Origin: CAVYBY01 sp963766935 | Lineage (GTDB): Bacteria; Actinomycetota; UBA4738; HRBIN12 | Assembly: GCA_963766935.1 (NCBI GenBank) | Contig: CAVYBY010000009.1 | Coordinates: 1-64,000, forward strand | Length of the DNA stretch: 64,000 nucleotides | Direction: 5' to 3' | Notes under the pieces: model-generated | Database searches by the model: none | Told to the model about the DNA's origin: nothing | Seen by the model: only the letters and a program-made list of their open reading frames with translations | Translations under genes and position numbers: made by a program | Shown here: in pieces, positions 19,491-29,211 of the stretch | Numbering within the stretch: position 1 is the first letter of the stretch | Layout of the letters: each line of letters starts with the position of its first letter

Positions 19491-22400
19491 ATGACTCCCC
19501 CCGTATTCGCCAACCCGCTCCGTCTTCTGTTCCGTCGCTCCGGCGTTGCCGTGCTCGTCACTGCCATGCTCGCCGGCGTGCTGCCGCTGGGCATGCAGGT
19601 CGCGCACGCGGCGGGGAACAACGCCCTGCAGTTCGACGGGAGCAACGACTACGCGACGTTCGGGCAGGCCGCCGGCCTCGGCGCGACCTCCTTCACGCTG
19701 GAGACGTGGTTCATGCGGACCGGCGCCGGTGTGACCGTTTCGACCGGCACCCTGGGCCTCAACGGGACCACGTATCCGCAGGCGATCCCGCTGCTGACGA
19801 AGGGCCGTGGGGAGGCCGACGGGTCGAACGTCGACATGAACTGGTTCCTCGGCATCACCGACCCGAGCGACGCGACACTTCCGAACCGGCTCGCGGTGGA
19901 CTTCGAGGACAAGAACAGCACGACCAACAATCCCAACCCCCCCGCCGCCGACGGCAGCGGACTGAACCACCCGTTCGTCGGCTCCACCGTCGTCACGACG
20001 AACGTCTGGCATCACGCCGCCGCGACGTACGACAGCACGACCGGCATCTGGCACCTCTACCTCGACGGCAACCCCGACGGGACGAGTCCCGTCATGCACG
20101 CCGACAACACCTCCAGCAGCCCGATCGCGCTTCCGCAGGACGGCTCGATCCAGCACGCCGCTATCGGCACGGCGATGCAGTCCGGCGGGGTCGGCACCCA
20201 GGCCGGCTTCTTCGCCGGTCAGATCGACGAGCCCCGCGTATGGAACACGGTTCGCTCGCAGGCACAGATCCAGGCAGGGATGAACACCGAGATCGGTGCG
20301 ACCGCCGGGCTTCTCGGCGCATGGCACCTGAACGAGGGCTCCGGCACCTCCATGGCCGACGTCTCGGGCAACGGCATCGTCGGAACGCTCGGCGCCTCCT
20401 CGGCCGCCCCCACGTGGGTCGCCGGCGCCCCGGCGCTCGACCCGCCGCCGCCTCCCGGCAACTACGCGCTGCAGTTCAACGGGACCAGCCAGTACGTGAC
20501 CTTCGGCCAGGCGTCCGGCCTGGGTGCATCCTCGTTCACGCTGGAGGCGTGGATCGACAAGACGGGGAACGGCACGCCGCTTGCCACGACCGGTACGAGC
20601 GGCCTCGCCAACTACACGCCCATCCTCGCGAAGGGACGCGACGAGAACGACGGTTCGACCGTCGACATGAACTACTTCTTGGGGATCGACGCCGCCGGCC
20701 ACATCGGGGTCGACTTCGAGGACAAGAACAGCACCACCGGCGGCACCGGTGACGGCAGTGGGTTGAACCATGCCTTCTCCACGACGACCACGCTCGCCAA
20801 CAACGCGTGGCACCACGTCGCCGCGACGTACGACACCTCCAACGGACTGTGGAAGATCTACATCGACGGCGGCCTCAACCTGACCAGCCCGGTCCAGACG
20901 GCGAACACGACCGGCAGCCCGATCGCGCTGCCGCAGAACGCCTCGATCCAGCACGCCTCTTTGGGCTCGGCCCTCAACTCGACGGGCGTTGCCTCCGGCT
21001 TCTTCCAGGGCATGATCGACGAGGCCCGGATCTGGAACACCGTTCGCTCGGAAGCCCAGATCTCCGCGTCGATGAACACCGAGATCACGTCGCCGACGGC
21101 CGGCCTGCTCGGCCGCTGGGGGCTCAACGAGGGCTACCAGGGAACGGCGGGCGACACCGTCGGCACGGCCGGCGTCTCGGGAACCCTCACGAACGGGCCC
21201 ACGTGGGTCGCAGGCGCGCCGGCGCTGAACGCGCCGCCGCCCCCGCTCACCAACCCGGCGCTGAGCCTCAACGGGACCAGCCAGTACGCGACGTTCGGAG
21301 CCGCGCCGGCGCTCGGCGTCTCGTCCTTCACGCTCGAGGCCTGGGTCGACCGGACCGGGGCCGGCGTCGCCCTGCCCACGACGGGCACGGGGGGGTTGAC
21401 CAACTTCACGCCCCTCATCGCCAAGGGCCGCAACGAGCTGGACGGCTCCACCGTCGACATGAACTTCTTCCTCGGCATCGACGCGACCGGTCACATCGGC
21501 GTCGACTTCGAGGACAAGAACAGCACGACGGGCGGCGCCGGCGACGGGAGCGGCCTGAACCACCCGTACACGGACGCGACCCACACCGTTCCCACCGGCG
21601 CCTGGCACCACGTCGCGGCGACCTACGACACGTCGACCGGGCTCTGGAAGATCTACATCGACGGCGCGCTCACGGCGACCAGCCCCGTCCAGACCGCCGA
21701 CACCTCGGGGAACCCGATCGCGCTTCCGCAGAACAACTCGATCCAGCACGCGTCCATCGGCTCGGCCCTCGACTCGACCGGCGCTGCGTCCGGCTATTTC
21801 GCCGGGGCGGTCGATGAGGCACGCATTTGGGACTTCGTTCGCTCGCAGGCGCAGATCTCCGCGACGATGAACAGCGAGATCGCGACGGCCACGGGTCTCA
21901 TTGGGCGGTGGGGCATGAACGAGCAGAGCGGCAACACGATCGCCGACACGGCGGGCTCGCTCGTGACCGGCACGCTCCCGAACGGCGCGGCCCGCGTCGA
22001 GGGCCCGGTGCTCTCGCCGCCGGCATCGAACGACCCGCCGGTCATGGACTCGGCCGTGATCGACCAGTCCAACCCCACGACGAACCAGACCCTGACAACC
22101 ACCGTCTCGGGTCACGACCCGAACAGCGACCCGCTGACCTATACCTACCAGTGGATCAAGAACGGCTCGGACATTTCCGGGGCGACCGGTGCCTCGCTCG
22201 ACATGAGCGTGCCCGGACGCGGTGACAAGGGCGACCAGATCTCGGTTCGGGTCGTCGCGCACGACCCGTTCGTCGGGAGTGCGCCGCTCACGTCCTCGGC
22301 CGTCACGGTGGTCAACTCGCCGCCGGCGCCCACGGTCGGGCTCAACAACTCGAGCCCGGGCACGAACGACACGCTGACGGCGACGACGGCGGCAAACGAC

Positions 22401-24731
22401 CCCGACGCGGCCGACACGCCGACGTTCACCTATCAGTGGCGCGTCAACGGGACGCTTCGCAAGACCACCTCGAACACGGCCTCGACGACGGACACGTTCG
22501 ACCTGTCGCAGAGCAGCAACGGCAACACCGGCGACACGATCGAGGTCTCGGTCACCGCGAACGACGGAACGGTCACCAGTTCGCCCGCCGTCGCGTCGGC
22601 GACCGTGGTCGACGCGCTCAAGCTCCCGAACTTCAACGCGGAGCAGACCTGGCAGACGAACGACCGCGTGATCGCGATCGAGCGCGTCGGCAACGTCGTC
22701 TACCTGGGCGGCAAGTTCACCCAGGTCCGTGACCACAGCGGCACGACGGCGACCAGGAACCGGCTGGCGGCGTTCGACGCGCTGACCGGAAACCTGTTGC
22801 CGTGGAACCCGAACGCGAACGGCGTCGTGTGGTCGCTGGACTCCTCGGCCGACGGCTCGACGATCTACGTCTCGGGTGCCTTCAAGAAGGTCGGCGGCGC
22901 CTCGCACCAGCGCGTGGCCGCGGTCGACGCGACCGGCACCGGGAGCGTCGACGTGTGGAACCCGTTCGTGGATGCGGTCGTCCGGGCCGTCACGGTCTCG
23001 AGCGGCGGCACCGTCTACATCGGCGGGAACTTCGCGACCGTCAACGGGACGAACCGGACGCGCCTCGCGGCGCTGAACGGCACCACCGGCGACCTCCTGC
23101 CGTGGGCGCCGGCGCCGAACAACTTGGTCCGCGCGCTCGACCTCGACCAGACCGGCCGCGTCATCGTCGGCGGCTCGTTCACGACCGTCGGCGCGTCGGC
23201 CCAGAACCGGATCGCGATCCTGGACCCGACCTCGGGCACTCCGGCGGCCTTCGCCGGACCGCGCCCGACGGACGTGGTCACGGACATCGCGGTCGGTGAC
23301 GACGCCGACTCCTTCTATGTCACGTTCAACAACGTCGTGAACGCGTACACCTCGGCCACCGGCGCGCGTCGCTGGACCGAGGGCGGCGACGGGAACGTGC
23401 AGGGCCTCGACGTGCAGGACGGCGTCCTGTACATCGGCGGCCACTTCCACGTGTTCAACAACCTCGCCCGCGTCTACCTGGCGTCGATGCAGACGTCGAA
23501 CGGGACCGTGACGCCGTGGACGGCGCACGCCAACTCCATCCTCGGAGTGTTCGCGGTGGAGGCGACGACCGACCGGCTCTACATCGGCGGCGACTTCACG
23601 CAGGTGAGCGGGAACGACCAGCAGGGCTTCGCGATGTTCAAGGTCCAGGACAACACCCAGCCGACACGGCCGGGCAAGCCCAGCGGCGTCTCGAACACTT
23701 CGTCCTCGATCAGCCTCACGTGGGACGCGTCGTTCGACGCCGGCAACCCGTCGCTCGACTACGAGGTGTACCGGGACTCGCTGCCGGGACCGATCGCCGT
23801 GGTGACCAGCTCGTCGACCACGACGGTGAACTACACCGACACGGGGCTCTCCCCGCTCAGCATGCACACGTACCAGATCCGGGCGACGGACGGGCAGCTG
23901 TTCAGCTCCTTCTCCGACGTGTCGGATCCGATCACGGTGCAGAACGGAGCCGACGGCGCGGCGCCGAACCTGACGGGCCTGTCGATGCTCGACCAGGACC
24001 ACGACGGCAGGATCGACCGGGTCGTGGCGACGTTCTCCGAGACGCTCGCGGCCTACACGGCCGGGAACGCCCCGTGGACGCTCACGAACGTCCCGTCCGG
24101 CGGCACGCTGGCAAGCGTGAGCGTCGCCGGGACCCAGGCCACGCTGACGATCACGGAAGGGGCGGGTGCGCAGAACACGGCGGTCGGATCGTTCCGGATC
24201 GCGCTGGCTGCGAACCCGAACGGGATCCGCGACGCGGCCGGGAACCAGACGTCGTTCGCGGCGATCGCGCCGTCGGACGACGCGGCGCCGGTGCCGATCA
24301 ACCTCGCGCGGAAGGCCGGCTCGGGCAACGGGCTCATGCAGCCCGGCGACCAGCTGAAGATCACCTTCAGCGAGCCGATCCGGCCGGCGTCGGTGCCGAA
24401 CACGGTGACGGTGACCGAGTCGGACCCCTCGGGGGCCGGAAACGACCTGCTCGCGATCGCCGGCATCATCTCGGGCACGATGGACCTCGGCTCCAACGCC
24501 TACGTGGGCGCCGACGGCACGAGCGCGTCGTTCGCGAACTCCGGCGTCGCACTCGGCACCGGCGGCACGCTCCTCAAGGTGACGGTCGGTGCCACGTGCT
24601 CCGGCGGCGGATGCGCTTCGCTCGGCGCCGGCGGCAAGGCGGCGCTGACCTACGTGCCGGCGGCCGCGTTGACCGACGCGGCGTTCAATGCCGCGACCGG
24701 GCAGAACACCAAGACGTTCCGGATGTTCTAG
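19491..24731 (+). CDS. giant secreted LamG/beta-propeller/FN3 protein C
   Basis: An intact 1746-aa secreted protein, third gene of the block. Domain order: signal peptide 1-39 (VAVLVTAMLAGVLPLGMQ, then VAHA); three LamG modules about 44-302, 324-575 and 589-830; two Ig-like modules about 849-1043; a beta-propeller about 1044-1395 with repeated VYLGGKFTQV, IYVSGAF, VYIGGNFATV, VIVGGSFTTV and LYIGGDFTQV blades; FN3 about 1393-1485; and a C-terminal region containing two SbsA/Big-like modules (VVATFSETLA and LKITFSEPIRPA). No TM anchor or sortase signal is seen. The ATG follows AGGAGAGAGG. An open frame running from B into C (15663-24731) is an artefact of B's frameshifts. Confidence 0.85.
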   Translation: MTPPVFANPLRLLFRRSGVAVLVTAMLAGVLPLGMQVAHAAGNNALQFDGSNDYATFGQAAGLGATSFTLETWFMRTGAGVTVSTGTLGLNGTTYPQAIPLLTKGRGEADGSNVDMNWFLGITDPSDATLPNRLAVDFEDKNSTTNNPNPPAADGSGLNHPFVGSTVVTTNVWHHAAATYDSTTGIWHLYLDGNPDGTSPVMHADNTSSSPIALPQDGSIQHAAIGTAMQSGGVGTQAGFFAGQIDEPRVWNTVRSQAQIQAGMNTEIGATAGLLGAWHLNEGSGTSMADVSGNGIVGTLGASSAAPTWVAGAPALDPPPPPGNYALQFNGTSQYVTFGQASGLGASSFTLEAWIDKTGNGTPLATTGTSGLANYTPILAKGRDENDGSTVDMNYFLGIDAAGHIGVDFEDKNSTTGGTGDGSGLNHAFSTTTTLANNAWHHVAATYDTSNGLWKIYIDGGLNLTSPVQTANTTGSPIALPQNASIQHASLGSALNSTGVASGFFQGMIDEARIWNTVRSEAQISASMNTEITSPTAGLLGRWGLNEGYQGTAGDTVGTAGVSGTLTNGPTWVAGAPALNAPPPPLTNPALSLNGTSQYATFGAAPALGVSSFTLEAWVDRTGAGVALPTTGTGGLTNFTPLIAKGRNELDGSTVDMNFFLGIDATGHIGVDFEDKNSTTGGAGDGSGLNHPYTDATHTVPTGAWHHVAATYDTSTGLWKIYIDGALTATSPVQTADTSGNPIALPQNNSIQHASIGSALDSTGAASGYFAGAVDEARIWDFVRSQAQISATMNSEIATATGLIGRWGMNEQSGNTIADTAGSLVTGTLPNGAARVEGPVLSPPASNDPPVMDSAVIDQSNPTTNQTLTTTVSGHDPNSDPLTYTYQWIKNGSDISGATGASLDMSVPGRGDKGDQISVRVVAHDPFVGSAPLTSSAVTVVNSPPAPTVGLNNSSPGTNDTLTATTAANDPDAADTPTFTYQWRVNGTLRKTTSNTASTTDTFDLSQSSNGNTGDTIEVSVTANDGTVTSSPAVASATVVDALKLPNFNAEQTWQTNDRVIAIERVGNVVYLGGKFTQVRDHSGTTATRNRLAAFDALTGNLLPWNPNANGVVWSLDSSADGSTIYVSGAFKKVGGASHQRVAAVDATGTGSVDVWNPFVDAVVRAVTVSSGGTVYIGGNFATVNGTNRTRLAALNGTTGDLLPWAPAPNNLVRALDLDQTGRVIVGGSFTTVGASAQNRIAILDPTSGTPAAFAGPRPTDVVTDIAVGDDADSFYVTFNNVVNAYTSATGARRWTEGGDGNVQGLDVQDGVLYIGGHFHVFNNLARVYLASMQTSNGTVTPWTAHANSILGVFAVEATTDRLYIGGDFTQVSGNDQQGFAMFKVQDNTQPTRPGKPSGVSNTSSSISLTWDASFDAGNPSLDYEVYRDSLPGPIAVVTSSSTTTVNYTDTGLSPLSMHTYQIRATDGQLFSSFSDVSDPITVQNGADGAAPNLTGLSMLDQDHDGRIDRVVATFSETLAAYTAGNAPWTLTNVPSGGTLASVSVAGTQATLTITEGAGAQNTAVGSFRIALAANPNGIRDAAGNQTSFAAIAPSDDAAPVPINLARKAGSGNGLMQPGDQLKITFSEPIRPASVPNTVTVTESDPSGAGNDLLAIAGIISGTMDLGSNAYVGADGTSASFANSGVALGTGGTLLKVTVGATCSGGGCASLGAGGKAALTYVPAAALTDAAFNAATGQNTKTFRMF
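20462..21080 (+). repeat. LamG module copy in C, near-identical to 16080-16700
   Basis: Partner of the module in B. The shared 51-nt identical stretch begins at 21001. Such identity between paralogues suggests recent duplication or gene conversion. Confidence 0.75.
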
Positions 24732-24742
24732 GGGTTCCCCGC

Positions 24743-24770
24743 GGCAGGGGCGGCCCAGGCCGCCCCTGCC
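24743..24770 (+). terminator. GC-rich hairpin after the LamG block
   Basis: A perfect 12-bp stem (GGCAGGGGCGGC / GCCGCCCCTGCC) with loop CCAG starts 12 nt after the stop codon of protein C. There is no U tract, as often in high-GC terminators. Confidence 0.7.
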
Positions 24771-24849
24771 GAACCTCCTGCACCACAAGGGCTTCCCCGA
24801 TGCAACCGAGACTCGAGTGCAGCCTCTCCGTCTCGTCGGCGCGCTCGAA

Positions 24850-24855
24850 TAGCAT
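24850..24855 (+). promoter_or_regulatory. putative -10 box (TAGCAT), leaderless start
   Basis: TAGCAT ends 8 nt before ATG 24864 and no Shine-Dalgarno is present. Confidence 0.4.
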
Positions 24856-24863
24856 GGTGGGTT

Positions 24864-25712
24864 ATGGAGCCATCCGCACAGGCCGCGTTCTTCGACCTGG
24901 ACAAGACGATCGTGTCCAGGTCGTCCTCGCTTGCCCTGTCGCGGCCGCTGTACCGGGCCGGGATGGTTTCGCGCGGCCAGCTCTTGCAAAGCGTGTACGC
25001 CCAGCTCGTCTACCTGCTGATCGGCGCCGACGAGCAGAAGATGGAGCGCCTGAAGGAGGGCATGCTCCGGCTCACGAAAGGGTGGGACCGGGGCCAGGTC
25101 GAGCGGCTCGTCGAGGAGGTTCTGCTCGACGTGATCGACCCGTACGTGTACCAGGAGGCCCTGGACCTGATGGCCGAGCATCGCGCCGTCGGGCGTCCGC
25201 TGTACATCGTGTCCAGCTCACCCGAAGAGATCGTGCGCCCGCTGGCCCGGCACTTCGGCGTCGCCGGGGTCATCGCGACCCGGGCCGAGGTCAGCGGCGA
25301 CAACCGCTACACCGGCGAGCTGGAGTTCTATGCCTACGGCGAGCTGAAGGCGCAGGCCATCCGCGAGCTGGCCGAGCGAAACGGCCTCGACCTTGGGGGC
25401 TCCTTCGCCTACAGCGACTCGGCGACCGACCTGCCGATGCTCGAGGCCGTGGGTCACCCGGTCGCCGTCAACCCCGACAAGGATCTCCGCAAGGCCGCGG
25501 AGGAGCGGGGCTGGGAGATCCTCCAGTTCCGCCGCCCGGTTCGGCTGCGCAGCCGCATCGCGTCGGCCGTTCCCGCCGGCAAGCCGACCGTCGCCGCCGC
25601 GGCCGCGGGTGCGATCGCCGTCGCGGCGGTGCTCGGGTGGGTGGTTATCCGTTCGGCGGGACGCCGCCGCAACCGAGGCACTCGTACGGCGCTTGGCCGC
25701 GTCGCCGTCTAG
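24864..25712 (+). CDS. HAD-IB family phosphatase with C-terminal membrane anchor
   Basis: A 282-aa haloacid-dehalogenase hydrolase of subfamily IB (SerB/CicA-like). Motif I is FFDLDKTIV with the nucleophilic Asp, motif II is IVSSSPEE, the conserved Lys is in YGELKAQA and motif III is YSDSATDLPML. A C-terminal hydrophobic helix at about 240-262 (VAAAAAGAIAVAAVLGWVV) followed by Arg residues should anchor it in the membrane with a cytoplasmic active site. The family removes phosphate from small molecules or lipid intermediates; the substrate is not predictable here. Confidence 0.87.
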   Translation: MEPSAQAAFFDLDKTIVSRSSSLALSRPLYRAGMVSRGQLLQSVYAQLVYLLIGADEQKMERLKEGMLRLTKGWDRGQVERLVEEVLLDVIDPYVYQEALDLMAEHRAVGRPLYIVSSSPEEIVRPLARHFGVAGVIATRAEVSGDNRYTGELEFYAYGELKAQAIRELAERNGLDLGGSFAYSDSATDLPMLEAVGHPVAVNPDKDLRKAAEERGWEILQFRRPVRLRSRIASAVPAGKPTVAAAAAGAIAVAAVLGWVVIRSAGRRRNRGTRTALGRVAV

Positions 25713-25996
25713 CTGGAGGCGCCGAGGGCGGGGTGTTCGAGCAGGTCCGCGAGGCGCTCGGCCCGATCGGCGGCAGCCCGGGCCCGTCCCGAAGTGACCG
25801 CTTGCGCGATACGCATCAGCTCGTCGGCCAGGCGCTCCGGCAGCCGGTCGCCCCGTCTGGTGACCTGCACGTCCAGGCGGGCCACCGCCGCGTCGAGCCG
25901 CACGAGGGCGGCGCCCGAGGGATTCCGGCGGGCCCGGAGCTCGTCGAGCTGGATCACGATTCCCATGAGGCCCATCATGAGGCCGGGGTCTGACAT
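25709..25996 (-). CDS. small hypothetical protein, helical
   Basis: A 95-aa product of no recognised family. It looks mostly helical and charged (IQLDELRARRNPSGAALVRLD and ADELMRIAQAVTSGRARAAAD). It converges on the HAD gene with a 4-nt overlap of stops. The start is uncertain: ATGs at 25996, 25978, 25975 and 25966 share the frame and none has a strong Shine-Dalgarno. Confidence 0.45.
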   Translation of the reverse strand: MSDPGLMMGLMGIVIQLDELRARRNPSGAALVRLDAAVARLDVQVTRRGDRLPERLADELMRIAQAVTSGRARAAADRAERLADLLEHPALGASS

Positions 25997-26027
25997 CCTT
26001 CGCTGCCCCGGAGCGGGGACGGCGACC

Positions 26028-26033
26028 TACGAT
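26028..26033 (+). promoter_or_regulatory. putative -10 box (TACGAT), leaderless start
   Basis: TACGAT ends 7 nt before GTG 26041 and overlaps the in-frame ATG at 26032, so GTG 26041 is preferred. Confidence 0.35.
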
Positions 26034-26040
26034 GAAGACC

Positions 26041-28131
26041 GTGGAACGATTGGAACGGCTGGATCGGCGCACGTCGGGCCGGGTCGCAAAGGCCGTGGGC
26101 GGTCTTGCGATCCTGCTCATCGTGGTGACGGTGGTTCTCCTGTTCGTCGACCGCAACGGCCCGCATCCGAAGGATGCCACCGCCTGGGGCTTCGCGGGCG
26201 TTGCGGATCTCGTCGACAGCATCGCCGTGTGCGTGCTGGGGATGCTGATCGCGGTCAAGCGCCCTGAGAACTCGATCGGCTGGGTCTTCCTCGTCGCCGG
26301 ATCCACCCTCGGGCTCGGCAGCTTCGGCGAGGCTTATGCCGTCCACGCGCTCGGCGCACCCCGGCTCGCTGCCCGGGGGACTCGCCGGCTTCTGGGTCTC
26401 CAGAACGATCTGGCCGATCCCCACGTCGATGCTCATCCTGTTGTTGCTGCTGTTTCCGACCGGAACGGCGGCGACGCGCCGGTGGCACTTCGTGGTCATG
26501 GCCACGCTCGTCGTGGGCGCGGTCTTCGTCCTGATGAGCGGCGTCGTGTCGGCCGCGACGTGGAACCGTCCCTTCTCGAACGACCTGCCGGCCACCGGCG
26601 TGGGTCATTTCATCGGCGCCGTCTTCTTTCCGGTCGCCTTCTTCAGCTTCCCCGTGTTGCTGTTCTTGGCGCTCGTTGCCGTCGTCCGGCGGTACCGGCG
26701 GTCTCGCGGGGAGGAGCGGCTCCAGATGAAGTGGTTCACGTTCGCGGCCGCGTTCACCGTGTTGACGTTTGTCGGAGGCTTCTCGGGGAATCGGTTCTGG
26801 GAGATCGCGAGCAGTCTCACCCTCATCGCGCTGTGGGTCGCGATCGCCATCGCCATGTTGAAGTACCGCCTGTACGACATCGATCTCGTGATCCGCAAGA
26901 CCGTGGTCGGTGGGGTGTTGGTGGTCTTCGTCACGCTCGTGTACGTCGTCGTGGTCGCCGGGGTCGGCGCGCTCGGGATCGACGTCCGACGTGCTTCGCA
27001 GCGGGCCGCTGACGGCGATCGCTACGGCGGTCGTCGCCATCGCGTTCCAGCCCGTGCTCCGTCGCGCGCGACACCTGGCGAACCGGCTCGTGTACGGGGA
27101 GCGGGCGACGCCGTACGAGGTGCTGTCCGAGTTCTCCGAGCGGATGGGGGAGGCGTACGCGACCGACGACCTGCCGCAACGGATGGCGCGGATCCTCGGA
27201 GAGGGCACGGGCGCCGCGACGGCATCGGTCTGGCTGCACGTCGGCAACGAGCTTCGGCCCGCGGCCACCTGGCCGGCCGACGCGCCGGCTGCCCGTCGCG
27301 GTCGGTGCGCCCGCTCGCGAGGACGATCCCGTCGAGATCCCCGGCGCCGGCGGGACGTTCGCGGTTCGGCACCAGGGCGATCTGCTCGGCGCGCTGTCCG
27401 TGGTGACGCCACCGGATGAGTCGCTCGGCGTGGAGCAGGCAAAGCTCTGTACGGACCTCGCGGCCCAGGCCGGACTGGTGCTGCGGAACGTCCGGCTGAT
27501 CGAGGACCTGCGCGCGTCGCGGCAACGCCTGGTCGCCGCGCAGGACGAGGAGCGGCGGAAGATCGAGCGGAACCTCCACGACGGCGCGCAGCAGCAACTG
27601 GTGGCGCTGGCGGTGAAGGGCCGGCTCGTGAGCGGGATCCTCGATCGCGATCCGGAGAAGGCGCGGTCGCTGCTGGAGGAGATCCAGACCGAGACGACCG
27701 ACGCGCTGGAGACCCTCCGCGATCTGGCGCACGGGATCTACCCGCCGGTGCTGGCCGATCAGGGGCTGCCCGCGGCGCTCCAGGCGCAGGCGCGGAAGGC
27801 GCCGTTGCCGGTCGAGATCGACGCCGACGGAGTCGGGCGGTACCCGCCGGAGGTGGAGGCGGCGGTGTACTTCTCGTGCCTGGAGGCGCTTCAGAACGTG
27901 TCGAAGTACGCGAACGCCTCGCAGGTCTCGATCCGGCTGAACCTCGAAGAGGCGGCGCTCATGTTCGACGTTCGCGACGACGGCGCCGGATTCGATCCCG
28001 CGCTGACGAAGATGGGCAGCGGTCTGCAGGGGATCGCCGACCGGCTTGCGGCCCTCGGCGGCAGCGTGCGCATCGCTTCAGCCCCCGGCGACGGAACCAC
28101 GGTTACGGGACGAGTACCCCTCGCCGGCTGA
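26041..28131 (+). pseudogene. NarL-type sensor histidine kinase, three frameshifts
   Basis: A membrane sensor kinase paralogous to the intact gene at 42.6-44.8 kb. It has several N-terminal TM helices (AVGGLAILLIVVTVVLLFV, SMLILLLLLFPTG and others), the YRLYDIDLVIRKTV juxtamembrane segment, a GAF-like region, a HisKA_3 box (ERNLHDGAQQQLVALAV) with the phosphoacceptor His, and an HATPase domain (FDVRDDGAGFD and GSGLQGIADRL). The reading frame shifts by one base near 26385, 26990 and 27315, each in the same direction. Everything between the breaks aligns with the paralogue, so indels are likely. No response regulator is adjacent. Confidence 0.8.
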
Positions 28132-28137
28132 GCGGTT

Positions 28138-29211
28138 CTAGGCCACACGCACGCTCGTTACGGGGGCGAGGTACTGGCGGGCGGTGAACCACGATTCGCC
28201 GCCGTCGCCGGAACCGAACACGTCGCCGCTGGTCGCGCCGAAGTACAGCTCGAGCCCGTCGCCCTCGCCGCCGCGGCCGAACGCCTGGCGGAGCACGGTC
28301 AGGTACGTCTCGGGCCCGGGAAGTCCGGTGCCGTGGGCCGTCCACGAGGCGCCGGCGTCGCGCGTCTCGTAGACGCGGGCCTCGCCCTCGGGCGTGACGC
28401 GGTCCTCCGCGCCGACGAGCGGGATGACGAACGCGCGATCCGGGTCGGCGGGATCGACGACCACCGGGAACCCGAAGCCACTGGGCAGACCCTCCGCGAT
28501 GTCGTTCCACGATCCGCCGGCATCGTCGCTGCGGTAGACGCTGCCGTGGAACTGCATGAAGAGCCGTTCGGGCCGCCGTGGCGCGCGGTGCATGTTGTGG
28601 ACGCACAACGCGTGGGTGCCCTCGCGGGCTTCCTCGGGGATGTAGAGGGGGACCAGGCCGTCGTAGCCGGTGCGCCACGTCTGGCCGCCGTCCTCGGTGA
28701 TCCAGACGCCGGCCGAGGAGATTCCGACGGCGAGGCGATTCGGGTCGCCCGGCCAGCAGGCGATGGAGTGCAGCGCGAGGCCGCCGGCGCCCGGGTTCCA
28801 CTCGGGGCGGGTCGGAACGTCCCAGAGGCCGCGGTTGAGGTCCCACGTCTCTCCGTCGTCCCCGCTTCGCCACAGCGACGCCGGCGCGATGCCGGCCCAC
28901 AGCACGCCCGGTGCTTCGCCGGGGGTGATGGACCAGATGCGTTCGACCGTGGTGTCGGGGATGTCCTCGGGAAACGCGGGACCCTTCGACTGCTGCCACT
29001 CGCCGCCCGGGTCGTCGGTGAACATCACGCGCGGGCCGTAGAAGCCGGAGGTGACCGACGCGAAGTACCGGCCGGTCCGCGGGTCGCGAATCGCATATTC
29101 GACGACGTCGCCGGCGAACGCTCGCGCACGCACGTCGAACGCGGACCCGGATGCCGGATCGCCCTCGAGGACGAACAGCCCCTTCTTCGTTCCCACCAAC
29201 AGCTCGGTCAT
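28138..29211 (-). CDS. BNR/sialidase-like beta-propeller protein
   Basis: A 357-aa protein without a signal peptide, built of BNR (Asp-box) propeller blades: SGDDGETW, TEDGGQTW, SDDAGGSW, TRDAGASW and SGDGGESW. BNR propellers occur in sialidases, photosystem assembly factors and many uncharacterised proteins; no sialidase catalytic set was identified, so it is not called a sialidase. Its start (ATG 29211) overlaps the stop of the upstream MoaD/ThiS-like gene by 4 nt, indicating coupled translation and a joint function. Confidence 0.8.
   Translation of the reverse strand: MTELLVGTKKGLFVLEGDPASGSAFDVRARAFAGDVVEYAIRDPRTGRYFASVTSGFYGPRVMFTDDPGGEWQQSKGPAFPEDIPDTTVERIWSITPGEAPGVLWAGIAPASLWRSGDDGETWDLNRGLWDVPTRPEWNPGAGGLALHSIACWPGDPNRLAVGISSAGVWITEDGGQTWRTGYDGLVPLYIPEEAREGTHALCVHNMHRAPRRPERLFMQFHGSVYRSDDAGGSWNDIAEGLPSGFGFPVVVDPADPDRAFVIPLVGAEDRVTPEGEARVYETRDAGASWTAHGTGLPGPETYLTVLRQAFGRGGEGDGLELYFGATSGDVFGSGDGGESWFTARQYLAPVTSVRVA

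Noticed and set aside
15663..24731. A single 3022-aa protein spanning B and C
   Set aside because: It joins B to C only because B is out of frame between two frameshifts. Between 18842 and 19490 it reads nonsense, and C has its own ribosome site and signal peptide.
19467..25181. A 1904-aa minus-strand frame opposite protein C
   Set aside because: Antisense shadow with low-complexity Arg/Asp/Val composition; the plus strand carries clear domains throughout.
28138..29211. Calling the BNR protein a sialidase
   Set aside because: Asp boxes alone do not show sialidase activity. The Arg triad, Tyr/Glu pair and signal peptide were not found.
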